NCBI GenBank assembly: GCA_013368795.1
Contig: JABFXX010000117.1
Coordinates: forward strand, 1 to 34,647
Origin: Kofleriaceae bacterium
Lineage (GTDB): Bacteria > Myxococcota_A > Polyangia > Haliangiales > Haliangiaceae
DNA length: 34,647 nt
Direction of reading: 5' to 3'
Below the pieces are notes generated by a model that did not search any database, had not been told where the DNA came from, and was given only the letters and a program-made list of their open reading frames with translations. The position numbers and the translations under genes were made by a program. Numbering within the stretch: the stretch's first letter is position 1; each line of letters begins with the position of its first letter. Below, in pieces: positions 14,504 through 24,814 of the stretch.

Positions 14504-14634
14504 CTCGATTCCCTCGCTTTAGGTCGTTCCATTCCAGTATAGGCGTCGACCTCCCGAATGCCATCGAGAAGTGAGCGAACCGCCCGACGCCGTGCTGAGA
14601 ATCTCGCCGATGTGAACAAGCATTGCCCTCTCAG

Positions 14635-17600
14635 ATGAACATCGAGGCCCGTGGTAGCGTCAGGACCACGTTGGGTCGCTCCCGTCGACGCAGACGCCGG
14701 TGGCTTGCCATCACGGCGCTCGCGGTGCTGCTCGTCATCGGCAGCGCGTTCGCGTACCTGCGCGTCGAGTGGGAGGGGGCCGATCTCGGCGACAACATCG
14801 CGTCGATCCTCAACAAGCGGATGCGCGGCCGCATCGCGATCGGCGGGGTCGAGTGGGACACGCGCTCGCTGAAAACGGTCGTGACGGGCGGCTGGGCCAA
14901 GGTCGTCATCACGAACGTGAAGGTGTGGGACGACTGCGCACTGTCGTCGGAGCTCGATCCGCTCGACGAGCGCCGGCTCGGCGACCCCAACGAAGACTGT
15001 ACGCTCGATGACAGGCCGGATCCGGACCCATCGTCCAAGCGCAAGCCGCGCAAGCTGCTGCTCGATGCGCCGCGGGTCGAGGCCGAGATCGACGTCCACG
15101 CGGCGCTGTTCGGCAACCACGACCTCGTGTTCCGCAACGTGTGGGTCTACGGCGGCGAGGCGCTGCTCGAGCAAACGAGCGAGCCCTACCCGCTCCACGC
15201 CTACGACCGCACGATCGTGAGCTTTCTCACCGCGTTCTATCCGCGGATGAAGGCCGGCTTTCGCGCCGGCATCTACGCCGACAGTCCTCCGCCGAAGTTC
15301 GACCTGCGCGACTTCCACGTGAAGGACCTGAACCTGACGGTGCAGTTCGCGCCCTATCCCGGGAAGAACGGCGCGGTCGGCTACGGGCTCGCCGCGCGCA
15401 TCGAGGGCGTCGATGTCGACGCGACGCCTGTCGTCGACGAGAAGAGCGGTGTCGACGATCAAGCGTCGTACCTGCACATGAACGCGATGGACCCGCTCGT
15501 CCCGAAGTTCTACGTGCGGCTCGCGCTGAAGGGGAAGCACGCGTACGTGCGCGTTCTCGACGAGGGACCGCGCGGCGCGTTCGTGCTGCCCGGCCAGCGC
15601 ATGAACACCGCATGGAACGCGGACCGCAAGGCACTCTACGAGCTCGAGCTGTCCGAGATCGTCGTCAACCGCCTCGCTCAGCTGCCCGATCAATGGGGCA
15701 AGAAGGACTACGTCGCGAACAACCTCGAGCTCGACGTGCAGATGCACACCCTGCCCTGCAAGACGTCGGGCGCGCCCGCTCCGACGGCCAAGGACGGCGC
15801 CGACGTGCATCTGACCGGCAGCCTCCTCGAGTGGTGGGACCGACCGTACGACGGCAAGTGGGACCTCGCGCTCGCCGTGAAGAACCTCGGCCCGACGCTG
15901 CGCACCTGCATCAAGTCGACGATGGGCGGCGAGAACCTGAACGGCACGATCAAGCTGTCCGGTCCATTCATCGCGAACCCGAAGGTGTCGCTCGATCTCG
16001 AGGGCCTCGACTTCGACGTCGCGCTCGCGCAGGACAAGGAGCCGCTGCGGCTGACGCTCGCGGAGGTCCACGGCGACATCGATCTCGTCAACGAGCAGGG
16101 CTCGATCGATCGCACGAAGGCGCTCGTTCGCGGCGGCAAGGAGCCCGGCGAGGTGATGGTCGGCGCGACGTTCCAGCTGAAGCCGTGGCGCGTGAGAGCG
16201 AGCGTCGACATCACCAAGCCGATCGACATCGGCCGGTTCCTGCCGCCGAAAGCGGCGACCGCCGCAGGCCGGTTCCTCGCCGGCAAGCTGACGGCGGAAG
16301 GCGACAGTGAGCTCGGCTTCGAGCTCAAGGACTTCGATCTCGCGCTCGGCCGCACCGAGACCGAGGTCCACACCGGCGGCAGCATCCACGTCCACAAGGG
16401 TCGCCTGTTCACCGACGACGACTTCGAGGAGATCCACTTCCAGAAGGTCGCGATCGACGCCGGCCGCAATCACGCGACGTTCGAGGGCTGGGTCAACACG
16501 AAGACCACGCAGATCCGCCTCGACGGCCGCGGCTGCTTCCTCGACCTCGGCATCTGGCTCGATCGGTTCGAGCTCCCACACTTTGCGGACAGCGCATGCA
16601 GCGGCGCGAGCACGAGCCCGGAGCAGGCGAACGCGAATGGCCCGGGCGGCGGCAACGTCATCCTCGCGCGTGCCGGTCCTCGCCAGGCGCGCAGCGGAAA
16701 GAGCTCCCAGGGCGGAGGCACGGGTGGCGGCAGCGGCTCGACGTTCACGATCACGGGTTCCTACAAATCACCGACGGTGACGGTGCAGACGTCGCTCGCC
16801 GGCGTGCCGTGCATGGACAAGCTGTCGGTCAACGCGACGTACACCGCGGATACCGGCGTCGCGACGATCCACTCGATCTCGAGCGGCGGGCTGGGCGGCA
16901 TCATCAGCGGCAGCGGGCGGCTGACGATCCCGAAGGAGGGCCAGGCGCGCGTCGAGAAGCTCCACATCGAAGGCCGCCGGCTCGACAGCAGCCGGCTCTG
17001 CGGACTCGCCGGTACGCTCAAGGGCACGATCGACACGCTCGAGGTCGACGTCAAACCGACGACGATCCAGAAGACGCGCGAGCCGCTCGACTGGCTGCAG
17101 TACTTCTCGGTCTACGCGGCCGCCAAGCGCGTGACGTTCGAGGGCGAGAACTACAGCAACGCGACGGTCTGTCTGAACCGCAGCGACGACAATCGCTGCC
17201 GCCCAGCGTGGGCTGCGAGCCGGCTCGACGCCGATGCACGCAAGCAGTGCGAGGAGGGCAAGAAGGGCGGCGCGTGCGCGGTCGTGTCGGCGGACCGCGA
17301 GCTCGGCGGCCGGTTCGCCGCGACGATCGCCGAGGTGCCGCCGATCAAGAGCGGCCGCGCCACGATCGCTCGCCACCTCGGTGGCACGGTGGCGCTCGAC
17401 GACCTGCCGCTCGCCGTACTCGATCCGCTGATCGGCAAGGGCAAGGTCGGCGGCCTCGTGTCAGCGACGATCCACCTCGGCGGCGACCGCGACGCGCCGA
17501 CCGTCGAAGGCGGCAGCACGATCAACCTGACGCGCTCGTGGGTCGCCGGCGCGTACATCGGCGATACCCAGCTCGAGGTCATTCCGTCGAGCTTCAAGAA

Positions 17601-19995
17601 CGTCCAGGGCGTGCGCGTCGTCGGCACCGCGATGGCGGGCCAGCTCGCGGTCGATGGCACGCTCGGCACGGCGAAGCCGTTCCCCGTCGACGTCACGCTC
17701 AAGGGCCGGCGGATCGAGGTCGATCACTTCGTGAACCTCGGCGAGAAGCTCGGCATCTCCGAACCGGTCCAGGCGTGGGCCACCGGCACGGTCACCGTCA
17801 GCACGGAGCTCGCGCCGGAGAAGCCGCGCGAACCCGAGCTCTGGGTCGATCTGGCCGAGGTCGAGGCGACCATCGGGCACCGGAGTCGCGAGGGCCGGGC
17901 GATGCCGATCCGCGTCGCACTCGTGCAGGCCCCCAATGTCCCGACGGTGTTGTCGCTACGGGTGACGCCGACGACCGCCGAGCTCGCATGTCGCGACTAC
18001 AAGGTCGCGAGCGGCCGCCGCCCCTGCCCCGCGTTCCTCGACACGCCCGCCGGCGTGATCAAGGTCAGCGGCACCGCGAAGGCGGGCCAGATGGACCTCG
18101 TCGCGCAGAGCTGGAACCTCGCGACGAGCTCGGTCGGCACGCTCGACCTCGGACGCCTCACACCGCTGCTCGAGAACCAGGTCGAGGCGATCGCCGGCAA
18201 CCTCGAGCTCAACGCGAGCGTCAAGGGCACGTTCGACAAGCCGCGCTACGAGGCGTCGCTCGACGTCGTCGAGAACGGCACGATCAGCGTGCGCTTGCCG
18301 GGCGGTGACTCGGTCCTGCAGGTGCTCGGCCCGCGCATCGTCGAGGGCGAGAAGCTGCCGGGCGCGCAGATCAAGATCGCGAACGGCAACGTCGGTCTGT
18401 CGAGCTTCACGGTCACCGTCAAGGACGAGAGCAAGGACGAGCAAGGCGAGCTCAACGTCTCCGGCTCGATCGCGCTCGCCGGACTCAAGCCGGCCAGCTG
18501 GGGTGTGAAGGTCGAAGGCAAGATCGCCGGCAAGATGCTGTCGGCGATCGCACCGAGCGCGATCGCGAGAGCGACCGGCCTCGCCCGCCTCGAAGGCACG
18601 CTGTTCGGCAAGGGCACGCTGCCGCTCGTCGACGCGCAGCTCACGTTCGATCCCGAAGAGGGCGAGCGCGCCCGGCCGCTGACGCTGTCACCGCGCGGCA
18701 TCCGTCGCGAGCTCGCGATGTCCGCAGGCACCATCGACGTCACGACGAAGGAGAGCGGACCGCATCGGACCTACGAGATCGACTTCCGCGACAACCCGCT
18801 GTCGATGACGATCGACTCGGAGGGCAACCTCAGCGACATCCGCGGCCGCATCGTGCTCACCGACGGCAAGCTCGACTTCGCCGACCTCGGCCTCGACGCG
18901 GAGAACGTCCCGTACCGCGTGCCCGGCGAGTTCGACGTGATCTTGTCGGCGCAGAACATCCAGCTGTCGTTGCCCGGCCCCGACGCCGCCTGGCGCGCGC
19001 GCGGCAACATCGTCGTCGTCAACGGTACCTATCGCAAGAACATCTACTTGAGCGACCTCGTCTTCCGCGCCGCCGCGCCGCCGGCGGCCGCACCGAGCAA
19101 GCCGATCTGGGACGAGTATCCGTCGATCGGCAACGCCGACCTCGAGCTGTCGATCAACATCCACCGGTTCTCCGTCCAGAACAACATCGCGAACCCGATC
19201 GATCTCACCGGTCCGCGCCTGCTACTCCGCGGCTCGCCGCGCGACCCTCGCCTGTCGGGGTCGATCCGTGTCGATCGCGGCGACTTCAAGGTCCCCGGCA
19301 CGCGTCCCAGGTTCACGCGCACGACCGGAACGATCGACTTCGTCGAGAACGAGAAGGCGAGCAATCCGTCGCTGGCGATCACGACCGATGCGCCGGACTA
19401 CACCGACCCGACCGGCGTGACGCACACGATCACCGCCACGATCACCGGCACGCTCGAGCAGCCACAGGTCGATCTGCGAACGTCGACCGGCTACAACAAG
19501 GCGCAGACGATCAACCTGCTGTTCTTCGGTCAGACACCGGAGCAGCTGCGCCGCTCGCTCGGCGACGAGACGACGCTCGGCACCGATCCGACGCGCGGCG
19601 ATATCTCGACCAATCCATCGGGCGGTATCGGCGACCAGCTGCTGAAGGATCTCGCCGGTGACTTTCTCTCGCAGCAGTTCGGCGCCACGCTGACGCGGCT
19701 CAGCGGCCTCGATGTCCTCCGGTTCGAGATCGGGTTCGGTTCGGTCGGTCTCAAGGCGGAGAAGAAGGCATTCGAGAACGTGAAGGTCCTCGGCGACCTC
19801 GAGCAGACGGTCCGCGGCAACACGCTCAACATCCGCGCCGAGGTGAAGACGCCGATCCACGTGCCGTGGAAGATCATCAGCGACGACCGGCTCTCGCTCG
19901 AGGGCGGCTACCTCGATAAGAACTACTACGATCCCGCAGAGCCCGACATTCAGGACGTCCAGGGCAAGCTCGTCTATCGTCTGGTCATCCCGTGA
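14635..19995 (+). CDS. tamB: TamB-family translocation/assembly protein (DUF490)
   Basis: 1786 aa from ATG 14635; a TTG at 14623 is possible but less likely. TamB-type proteins are very long periplasm-spanning AsmA-like beta-grooves, anchored in the inner membrane, linked to outer-membrane protein insertion and phospholipid transport. Here an Arg-rich start and one transmembrane helix (about 25-45, LAITALAVLLVIGSAFAYL) are followed by over 1,600 residues of repeating beta structure. The ending is the diagnostic DUF490 C-terminus, with LNLSINIHR-like strands, SGSIRVDRGDFKVPGTR, a NLLFFGQTPEQLRRSLGDET segment and the final barrel-docking part. A Gly/Ser-rich insertion sits at about 675-705. The stop overlaps the start of the Omp85 gene by 4 bp (GTGA), so translation is coupled. 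This gene order is the reverse of E. coli tamA-tamB. Confidence 0.95.
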   Translation: MNIEARGSVRTTLGRSRRRRRRWLAITALAVLLVIGSAFAYLRVEWEGADLGDNIASILNKRMRGRIAIGGVEWDTRSLKTVVTGGWAKVVITNVKVWDDCALSSELDPLDERRLGDPNEDCTLDDRPDPDPSSKRKPRKLLLDAPRVEAEIDVHAALFGNHDLVFRNVWVYGGEALLEQTSEPYPLHAYDRTIVSFLTAFYPRMKAGFRAGIYADSPPPKFDLRDFHVKDLNLTVQFAPYPGKNGAVGYGLAARIEGVDVDATPVVDEKSGVDDQASYLHMNAMDPLVPKFYVRLALKGKHAYVRVLDEGPRGAFVLPGQRMNTAWNADRKALYELELSEIVVNRLAQLPDQWGKKDYVANNLELDVQMHTLPCKTSGAPAPTAKDGADVHLTGSLLEWWDRPYDGKWDLALAVKNLGPTLRTCIKSTMGGENLNGTIKLSGPFIANPKVSLDLEGLDFDVALAQDKEPLRLTLAEVHGDIDLVNEQGSIDRTKALVRGGKEPGEVMVGATFQLKPWRVRASVDITKPIDIGRFLPPKAATAAGRFLAGKLTAEGDSELGFELKDFDLALGRTETEVHTGGSIHVHKGRLFTDDDFEEIHFQKVAIDAGRNHATFEGWVNTKTTQIRLDGRGCFLDLGIWLDRFELPHFADSACSGASTSPEQANANGPGGGNVILARAGPRQARSGKSSQGGGTGGGSGSTFTITGSYKSPTVTVQTSLAGVPCMDKLSVNATYTADTGVATIHSISSGGLGGIISGSGRLTIPKEGQARVEKLHIEGRRLDSSRLCGLAGTLKGTIDTLEVDVKPTTIQKTREPLDWLQYFSVYAAAKRVTFEGENYSNATVCLNRSDDNRCRPAWAASRLDADARKQCEEGKKGGACAVVSADRELGGRFAATIAEVPPIKSGRATIARHLGGTVALDDLPLAVLDPLIGKGKVGGLVSATIHLGGDRDAPTVEGGSTINLTRSWVAGAYIGDTQLEVIPSSFKNVQGVRVVGTAMAGQLAVDGTLGTAKPFPVDVTLKGRRIEVDHFVNLGEKLGISEPVQAWATGTVTVSTELAPEKPREPELWVDLAEVEATIGHRSREGRAMPIRVALVQAPNVPTVLSLRVTPTTAELACRDYKVASGRRPCPAFLDTPAGVIKVSGTAKAGQMDLVAQSWNLATSSVGTLDLGRLTPLLENQVEAIAGNLELNASVKGTFDKPRYEASLDVVENGTISVRLPGGDSVLQVLGPRIVEGEKLPGAQIKIANGNVGLSSFTVTVKDESKDEQGELNVSGSIALAGLKPASWGVKVEGKIAGKMLSAIAPSAIARATGLARLEGTLFGKGTLPLVDAQLTFDPEEGERARPLTLSPRGIRRELAMSAGTIDVTTKESGPHRTYEIDFRDNPLSMTIDSEGNLSDIRGRIVLTDGKLDFADLGLDAENVPYRVPGEFDVILSAQNIQLSLPGPDAAWRARGNIVVVNGTYRKNIYLSDLVFRAAAPPAAAPSKPIWDEYPSIGNADLELSINIHRFSVQNNIANPIDLTGPRLLLRGSPRDPRLSGSIRVDRGDFKVPGTRPRFTRTTGTIDFVENEKASNPSLAITTDAPDYTDPTGVTHTITATITGTLEQPQVDLRTSTGYNKAQTINLLFFGQTPEQLRRSLGDETTLGTDPTRGDISTNPSGGIGDQLLKDLAGDFLSQQFGATLTRLSGLDVLRFEIGFGSVGLKAEKKAFENVKVLGDLEQTVRGNTLNIRAEVKTPIHVPWKIISDDRLSLEGGYLDKNYYDPAEPDIQDVQGKLVYRLVIP

Positions 19996-22900
19996 GACTT
20001 GCCCTCGTCCTCCTGCTCCTCACCGCTTCGGCCGCGTGGGCGCAGCTGCCCGACCCGGAGTCGTCGGAGAGCGTGGGCGGTGGAGTTGCGGGCTCCGAGG
20101 AGGTCGTGCCGACGACCGTCGACCTCGCGAGCTGCCAGCGCTACGACGTGACGCCGGGCGCGCTGATGGCGCCGCCCGCCTCTGCGGCGCTCGCGACCCC
20201 GATCCCGTGGACCGAGCTCGAGCTCGAAGGCCGCTTCATCGAGTCCAAGGACACGGTCAGGAGGCTCCTCGAACCGATCCTCGCCCCGTACCGGACGTCG
20301 CTGTCCGCAGCGACGATGCCGCAGGTCGCGCTCCTGATCGCCCGGTTCGGCTATCAGCTCGTCGGCCATCACACGGTCGACCTGCCGAACGGAACCCGCC
20401 TGGTGCTCGAGCTCGCACCGCTGCCGCTCGTGCGCAGAGTCGACGTGAAGATCGCGCGGAGCTATCTCGGCATCACCGGCATCGCCGACAAGCCGCTCGA
20501 CGACGAGATCCGTCAGCGCATGAGCATCCGCACGGGCACGTACCTGCCCCTGAACTCGGTGCTGCGACGTTGCCAGCTCCTCGAGGAGGAGCGCCGCGTC
20601 GTCGAGTACCTGCACGACGAGGGCTACTTCGAGGCGAAGGTCGAGATCTTCACGGTCATGGAGGTCTCGCGCGCGGAGGTCCGCGTGAGGGTCACGCTCG
20701 GCGACGCGTTCACCGTCGGCAAGGTCACCGTCCAGTGCCCGCCCGGCACCGAGCGCAACAAGCGCGGGCGCTGCATCAACCCGACGACAAACACGATCGA
20801 GGAGCTCGCGATCTCCGAGGCCACGATCAAGAACCAGTTCGCGCACTCGCGGTTCTGCCTCACCAAGATTTGCTTCGGCACGGCGCACTTCAACCGCGAG
20901 CAGCACCAGAAGGATCTCGAGGAGATTCGCAAGCAGTTCCGGCGCGCCGGCTATCCCGGCGTGCGCGTCGTCTCGACCGAACCGGTCCAGTACCTCAACC
21001 GCAAGACCAGGACGGTCAATCCGACCATCACGATCGACCCTCGGCGCCGAGTCGAGGTCGAGTTCGTCGGGCACGATCCGGACGCGATCGGCGACGGCGA
21101 GCTCCGCGGCCGGCTGACGTTCGATGCGGCCGGCAGCGCCGACGACGTCGAGGTCGAAAACTCGGCGCGCGCGATCCGTACGCTCCTGCAGGAGAAGGGT
21201 TACTTCGATGCGCTGGTGACGTCGTCGCGCGAGCGCTACGACTCCGAGCCCAAACCAGGGTCCAGCGAGGTCGGGGTCCACTTCGATCGCATCACGTTCC
21301 ATCTCTCGCCCGGTCGCCAGCGGCGGGTCGTGTCGGTCGACTTCGCCGGCAACACACCCGACGTGATCAAGGACGAGGACCTTGCCAAGCTCGTCGAGAC
21401 CAAACCAAACGCCGGGCGCTCGCTGTTCCGCTCGGTCGCGTCCGCGACCTCTCTCCACCTCATCGAGGATCAGGAACGCATCAAGGATGCGTACCGCAAG
21501 CTCGGCTACTTGAACGCGCAGGTGTATCCGAGCGCGAGCTCCTCGAAGGCGGGCCTCGACAACCCGGCGCTGACTGCGACGCTGCTCGCGACCGACGACC
21601 GCGGCGACCTCCATGTCCGCTTCACGATCGACGAGGGCACGCCGACGCTGCTGTCGAGGATCGTCATCGCCGGGGCAAACGGCGCCCCGATCGACGACGG
21701 GCTATGCACTGGCGTCCTCGGCGAGCTCGCGCGCGTGCTGAAGCAGGACGAGATCGCGGTCCGCGCGAACGAGCCGGGCTGCGTCGCGATCGCGAACACC
21801 CTGCCCTATCACGTCGAGAAGGTCGGCGAGACCCGCGCGCACCTCCAGCGCGAGTACCTGTTCAAGCAGGGTCGCACGCGCTCGCAGGTCGAGCTGCAGG
21901 TCGTGCCGTTCGGCATCGATCGCGTCGAGGCACGCTACACGCTGCGCTCGCCCGAGAAGCTCCGGATCGGCAGGATCGTGCTGCGCGGCAACTTCAAGAC
22001 GAGCAAGAATTTGATCCTCCGCGAGCTCGGCTTCAAGGAGGGCGATTCGCTGACGAGCGACGCGATCTCCGAAGGCGAGCATCGCCTGCGCAACACCGGT
22101 CTCTTCGATGCCGTCAACATCGAGTGGCCGGATCTCAACTGCGAGAGCCAGCAGCGTACGTGCAACAGCGAGGTCATCAACGCGATCGTCCGCGTCGAGG
22201 AGCGCTTCGACAACAAGGCCGAGATCATCATCGAGGGCGGTGTCTCGAGCTACAACCTGTGGTTCGGCACGTTCCGGCTGAACCAGCGCAACCTGTTCGG
22301 CCGCGGACTGCGGTTTCTCGCGTCGCTCACGCTCGGCGCGAAGCTCAAGGAGGCGGAGGGCACGTTCCGGATCCCGCCGTGGATCCACTCGCGCCTGCCG
22401 CGCAAGGCCCAGTTCACGACCGACATCAACGGCGTGTACCGCCAGCAAGACACGCCGCGGTTCGGCCTGCTGACGACGCAGGGATTCGGCGTGGCGATCA
22501 CGAAGCAATGGCAGCCGTGGACATCCCACGTCTGGAACTTCGGTTTGCATTACGACTTCCGTCTGCGCAGCCGCAACGTCGACGCGCTCCGTCCGATCGG
22601 CGCGGACCAGGACGAGTCGCAGGTCGCGATCTCGACCCGTACCGGTTCCGTCGGTGCCACGTTCGAGTGGGAGCACCGGATCGATCGCGAAGGCAGGCTG
22701 AGCCCGTTCGCGCCGGAGGGAGGATGGCGGTTCGAGGTGAGCGGCGCACTCGCCTCGCCCGCGCTGCTCGGTCAGGACACCTTCGTCAAGGTCTCGGGCT
22801 CCGCGTCGAAGTTCTTCCTGCTGTGGAACCAGCTGCACCTGCGGATCGACGGTCGCTACGACCAGGGGTTCCCGCTCGGTGGCGCGGTGCTGTTGCCGGA

Positions 22901-23342
22901 GGTCGAGCGGTTCTTTGCCGGCGGCGATCCGACCGTGCGCGGCTACGCCGACGACCGGCTCGCGACCGAGCTCGTCCAGGTCGGCGTCCCCCCGCTCGAC
23001 AACATCACGCAGATCCGCGTGATCCCCGCGGGCGGCAACATCCGCGTGCTCGGCAGCATCGATGCGGCCCTGCCCATCTGGCAGCCGACGAACACGATCT
23101 CGCTCGCGGGTGCGTTATTCACCGATGCCGGCCTCATCACGAACTCGTGGAGGGCCGTCGACATCGACGACCCGTCGGAGCTCATCCCGACGGCGATTCG
23201 CCCCTCGGTGGGCATGGGCCTGCGCGCCCTCACCGGCTTCGGCGTCGGTGCGCTCGAATACGCCGTTCCCCTGCGCCCCCAGCTCGGCGACGACCCGCGC
23301 GGAAGAATCCACTTCTACTTTGCCGCACGCGCGCAGTTCTGA
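19992..23342 (+). CDS. Omp85 family (BamA/TamA-like) outer-membrane protein with long POTRA arm
   Basis: 1116 aa. Signal peptide MRLALVLLLLTASAAWAQ. The periplasmic arm to about residue 730 shows repeated POTRA-like starts near 72, 146, 240, 350, 440, 552 and 656, e.g. RRVVSVDFAGN and LRIGRIVLRGNFKTSKNLI. The 16-stranded barrel begins around 740 (NLWFGTFRLNQRNLFGRGLRF) and contains the Omp85 loop-6 signature GGDPTVRGY (about 975-983), ending FYFAARAQF with a terminal Phe. TamA normally has three POTRA domains and BamA five; this arm seems longer. Because it is translationally coupled to tamB, its likely role is the TamA half of a Tam complex that inserts beta-barrels. Start GTG 19992 overlaps the tamB stop. 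Confidence 0.93.
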   Translation: MRLALVLLLLTASAAWAQLPDPESSESVGGGVAGSEEVVPTTVDLASCQRYDVTPGALMAPPASAALATPIPWTELELEGRFIESKDTVRRLLEPILAPYRTSLSAATMPQVALLIARFGYQLVGHHTVDLPNGTRLVLELAPLPLVRRVDVKIARSYLGITGIADKPLDDEIRQRMSIRTGTYLPLNSVLRRCQLLEEERRVVEYLHDEGYFEAKVEIFTVMEVSRAEVRVRVTLGDAFTVGKVTVQCPPGTERNKRGRCINPTTNTIEELAISEATIKNQFAHSRFCLTKICFGTAHFNREQHQKDLEEIRKQFRRAGYPGVRVVSTEPVQYLNRKTRTVNPTITIDPRRRVEVEFVGHDPDAIGDGELRGRLTFDAAGSADDVEVENSARAIRTLLQEKGYFDALVTSSRERYDSEPKPGSSEVGVHFDRITFHLSPGRQRRVVSVDFAGNTPDVIKDEDLAKLVETKPNAGRSLFRSVASATSLHLIEDQERIKDAYRKLGYLNAQVYPSASSSKAGLDNPALTATLLATDDRGDLHVRFTIDEGTPTLLSRIVIAGANGAPIDDGLCTGVLGELARVLKQDEIAVRANEPGCVAIANTLPYHVEKVGETRAHLQREYLFKQGRTRSQVELQVVPFGIDRVEARYTLRSPEKLRIGRIVLRGNFKTSKNLILRELGFKEGDSLTSDAISEGEHRLRNTGLFDAVNIEWPDLNCESQQRTCNSEVINAIVRVEERFDNKAEIIIEGGVSSYNLWFGTFRLNQRNLFGRGLRFLASLTLGAKLKEAEGTFRIPPWIHSRLPRKAQFTTDINGVYRQQDTPRFGLLTTQGFGVAITKQWQPWTSHVWNFGLHYDFRLRSRNVDALRPIGADQDESQVAISTRTGSVGATFEWEHRIDREGRLSPFAPEGGWRFEVSGALASPALLGQDTFVKVSGSASKFFLLWNQLHLRIDGRYDQGFPLGGAVLLPEVERFFAGGDPTVRGYADDRLATELVQVGVPPLDNITQIRVIPAGGNIRVLGSIDAALPIWQPTNTISLAGALFTDAGLITNSWRAVDIDDPSELIPTAIRPSVGMGLRALTGFGVGALEYAVPLRPQLGDDPRGRIHFYFAARAQF

Positions 23343-23360
23343 GTTATAAGCACCGCCACT

Positions 23361-23504
23361 ATGGGACGCGGAGACAATCGCAAGACCTGGAAGATGCGGC
23401 GCAAGACTCGTCAGGCCAAGCTGAAGCGCCGTACGGCGAAGCGGATCGAGGCTGCGAAGGCCGCCAAGAAGCCCGCCGCCGAGAAGCCGAAGAAGGCGAA
23501 GTAG
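23361..23504 (+). CDS. Small highly basic protein, 47 aa
   Basis: ATG 23361 to TAG 23504 encodes MGRGDNRKTWKMRRKTRQ followed by a Lys/Arg/Ala tail; nearly half the residues are basic. The MGRGD/MGKGD start with closely spaced Arg/Lys resembles the small ribosomal protein Thx (bS22-like), and basic 45-50 residue proteins of this kind are annotated as hypothetical in myxobacteria, from memory. It starts 18 bp after the Omp85 gene and is followed 48 bp later by the thioesterase gene. RNA or ribosome binding is plausible; the Lys/Ala/Pro tail also resembles histone-H1-like tails. Function not proven. Confidence 0.7.
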   Translation: MGRGDNRKTWKMRRKTRQAKLKRRTAKRIEAAKAAKKPAAEKPKKAK

Positions 23505-23552
23505 CGCCTGGGCCATGTGGCCCATGCGATTTGCTCTGGGTAAGCTGCAAAG

Positions 23553-24023
23553 GTGACCCCCGAGCAAACACGCTGCGTGATGACGCAGATCGTGATGCCG
23601 ATGCACACCAACGGTGTGGCCGGCGTCATGTTCGGCGGCATCATGATGCAGTGGATCGACGTCTGTGCCGGCGTTGCGGCCATGCGCCATGCCGCCGGTG
23701 CGGTGCTGACCGCCTCGATCGATCGCCTCGATTTCCTCTCGCCGGTTCAAGTCGGCGAGATCGTCGTTCTGCAGGCGCAGGTCAACTACGCCCACAAGAC
23801 GTCGATGGAGGTCGGCTGCCGCGTCGAGACCGAGGACATGGTGCGCCGCGACCGTCGCTACGTGACGAAGGCATACCTGACGTTCGTTGCGATCGACGGG
23901 CTCGGCAAGCCACGCCCAATTCAGCCGCTCGAGCTGGTCACCGACCAGGATCGCCGGCGGCACGCCGACGCAGAGCTCCGGCGCAAGGAACGCCTGCGCG
24001 CGGCGGGAAGAGGTAACCGATGA
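23553..24023 (+). CDS. Acyl-CoA thioesterase, hotdog fold
   Basis: 156 aa. Hydrolyses acyl-CoA to free fatty acid and CoA in the cytoplasm. The family pattern is clear: [31 protein letters not shown] with the catalytic-region Asp, then [24 protein letters not shown] and the Y[13 protein letters not shown] strand, as in YciA/BACH-type thioesterases. The C-terminal 30 residues are charged. GTG 23553 was chosen because the next in-frame ATG (23580) removes conserved N-terminal sequence only partly; either start is possible. The stop overlaps the ygfZ start by ATGA. Confidence 0.92.
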   Translation: MTPEQTRCVMTQIVMPMHTNGVAGVMFGGIMMQWIDVCAGVAAMRHAAGAVLTASIDRLDFLSPVQVGEIVVLQAQVNYAHKTSMEVGCRVETEDMVRRDRRYVTKAYLTFVAIDGLGKPRPIQPLELVTDQDRRRHADAELRRKERLRAAGRGNR

Positions 24024-24814
24024 TCGCTCATGGCCCCGTCCTGATCGATCGCTCGACCTGGGGACGCCTGCGCGTCACCGGCGGCGATCGCGTTCGCTTC
24101 CTCCAGGGACTCACCACGGTCAACGTCGAGTCGCTCGCCGATGGTGCGCACGGCTGGGGCGCGATCCTCTCGCCGAAAGGTCGCGTCCTGTCGGTCATCG
24201 ACATCGCGCGCGTCGGCGAGGCATTTCTGATCGCGACCGAGCCGTCGCTCACCGAGCCGACGCGGGCGCTGCTCGAGCGCTACGCGGTGATGGACGATGT
24301 CGTGTTCGAGCCGATCACCGGTCCCGCGCATCAGCTCTGGGAAGATCCGGTCTCGGTGTGGCGCGCGCCGATCGTCGAGGGCAACCATCCGACGGATGGC
24401 AACCTGCGCGCGGAGAGCGATCCGCTCGTCGAATGCATGCGCATCCGCGCGGGCTTTCTCCGCTACGGCGTCGACGTCGACGACGATCACTTCCCGTTCG
24501 AGACGCCGCTCGAGCAGTTCCTCGACTACAAGAAGGGCTGCTACGTCGGCCAGGAGCCGGTGTTCCGCGTCCATGCGCAGGGCAACGCGGCGCGCACGCT
24601 GCGCGGTCTCGTCGTCGAGGGCGATGCACCACTCGCGAAGGGCACGCAGATCAAGCACGCGAGCAAGGACAAGGCCGGCGAGGTGACCTCGTCGCAGCCG
24701 CAGGGCGACGGCACGACGCTCGCGCTCGGCTACCTCCACCGCACGGTGTGGGAGGTCGGCGGCACCGTCGAGATCGACGGGCGCAAGGCGCTGGTCCGCG
24801 AGCTCCCCTGGTGA
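24020..24814 (+). CDS. ygfZ: YgfZ/GcvT-like folate-binding iron-sulfur repair protein
   Basis: 264 aa. YgfZ uses a folate-binding fold to support assembly or repair of certain Fe-S enzymes. The N-terminal half has the GcvT-like [13 protein letters not shown] and the segment [18 protein letters not shown]. The hallmark KGCYVGQE ([13 protein letters not shown], about 172-184) with its reactive Cys is intact. The C-terminal beta domain ends [21 protein letters not shown]. Translationally coupled at both ends (ATGA with the thioesterase, TGATG with the next gene). Confidence 0.93.
   Translation: MIAHGPVLIDRSTWGRLRVTGGDRVRFLQGLTTVNVESLADGAHGWGAILSPKGRVLSVIDIARVGEAFLIATEPSLTEPTRALLERYAVMDDVVFEPITGPAHQLWEDPVSVWRAPIVEGNHPTDGNLRAESDPLVECMRIRAGFLRYGVDVDDDHFPFETPLEQFLDYKKGCYVGQEPVFRVHAQGNAARTLRGLVVEGDAPLAKGTQIKHASKDKAGEVTSSQPQGDGTTLALGYLHRTVWEVGGTVEIDGRKALVRELPW

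Noticed and set aside
14504-14634. Possible sigma-54 promoter (TGGAATG...) between the PDZ gene and tamB
   Set aside because: The -24/-12 elements do not match at the required GG and GC positions with the correct spacing.
20036-24016. 1326-codon open frame on the plus strand in another phase
   Set aside because: Overlaps the Omp85, small basic protein and thioesterase genes out of frame; Arg/Pro/Ala-rich shadow with no signal or domain.
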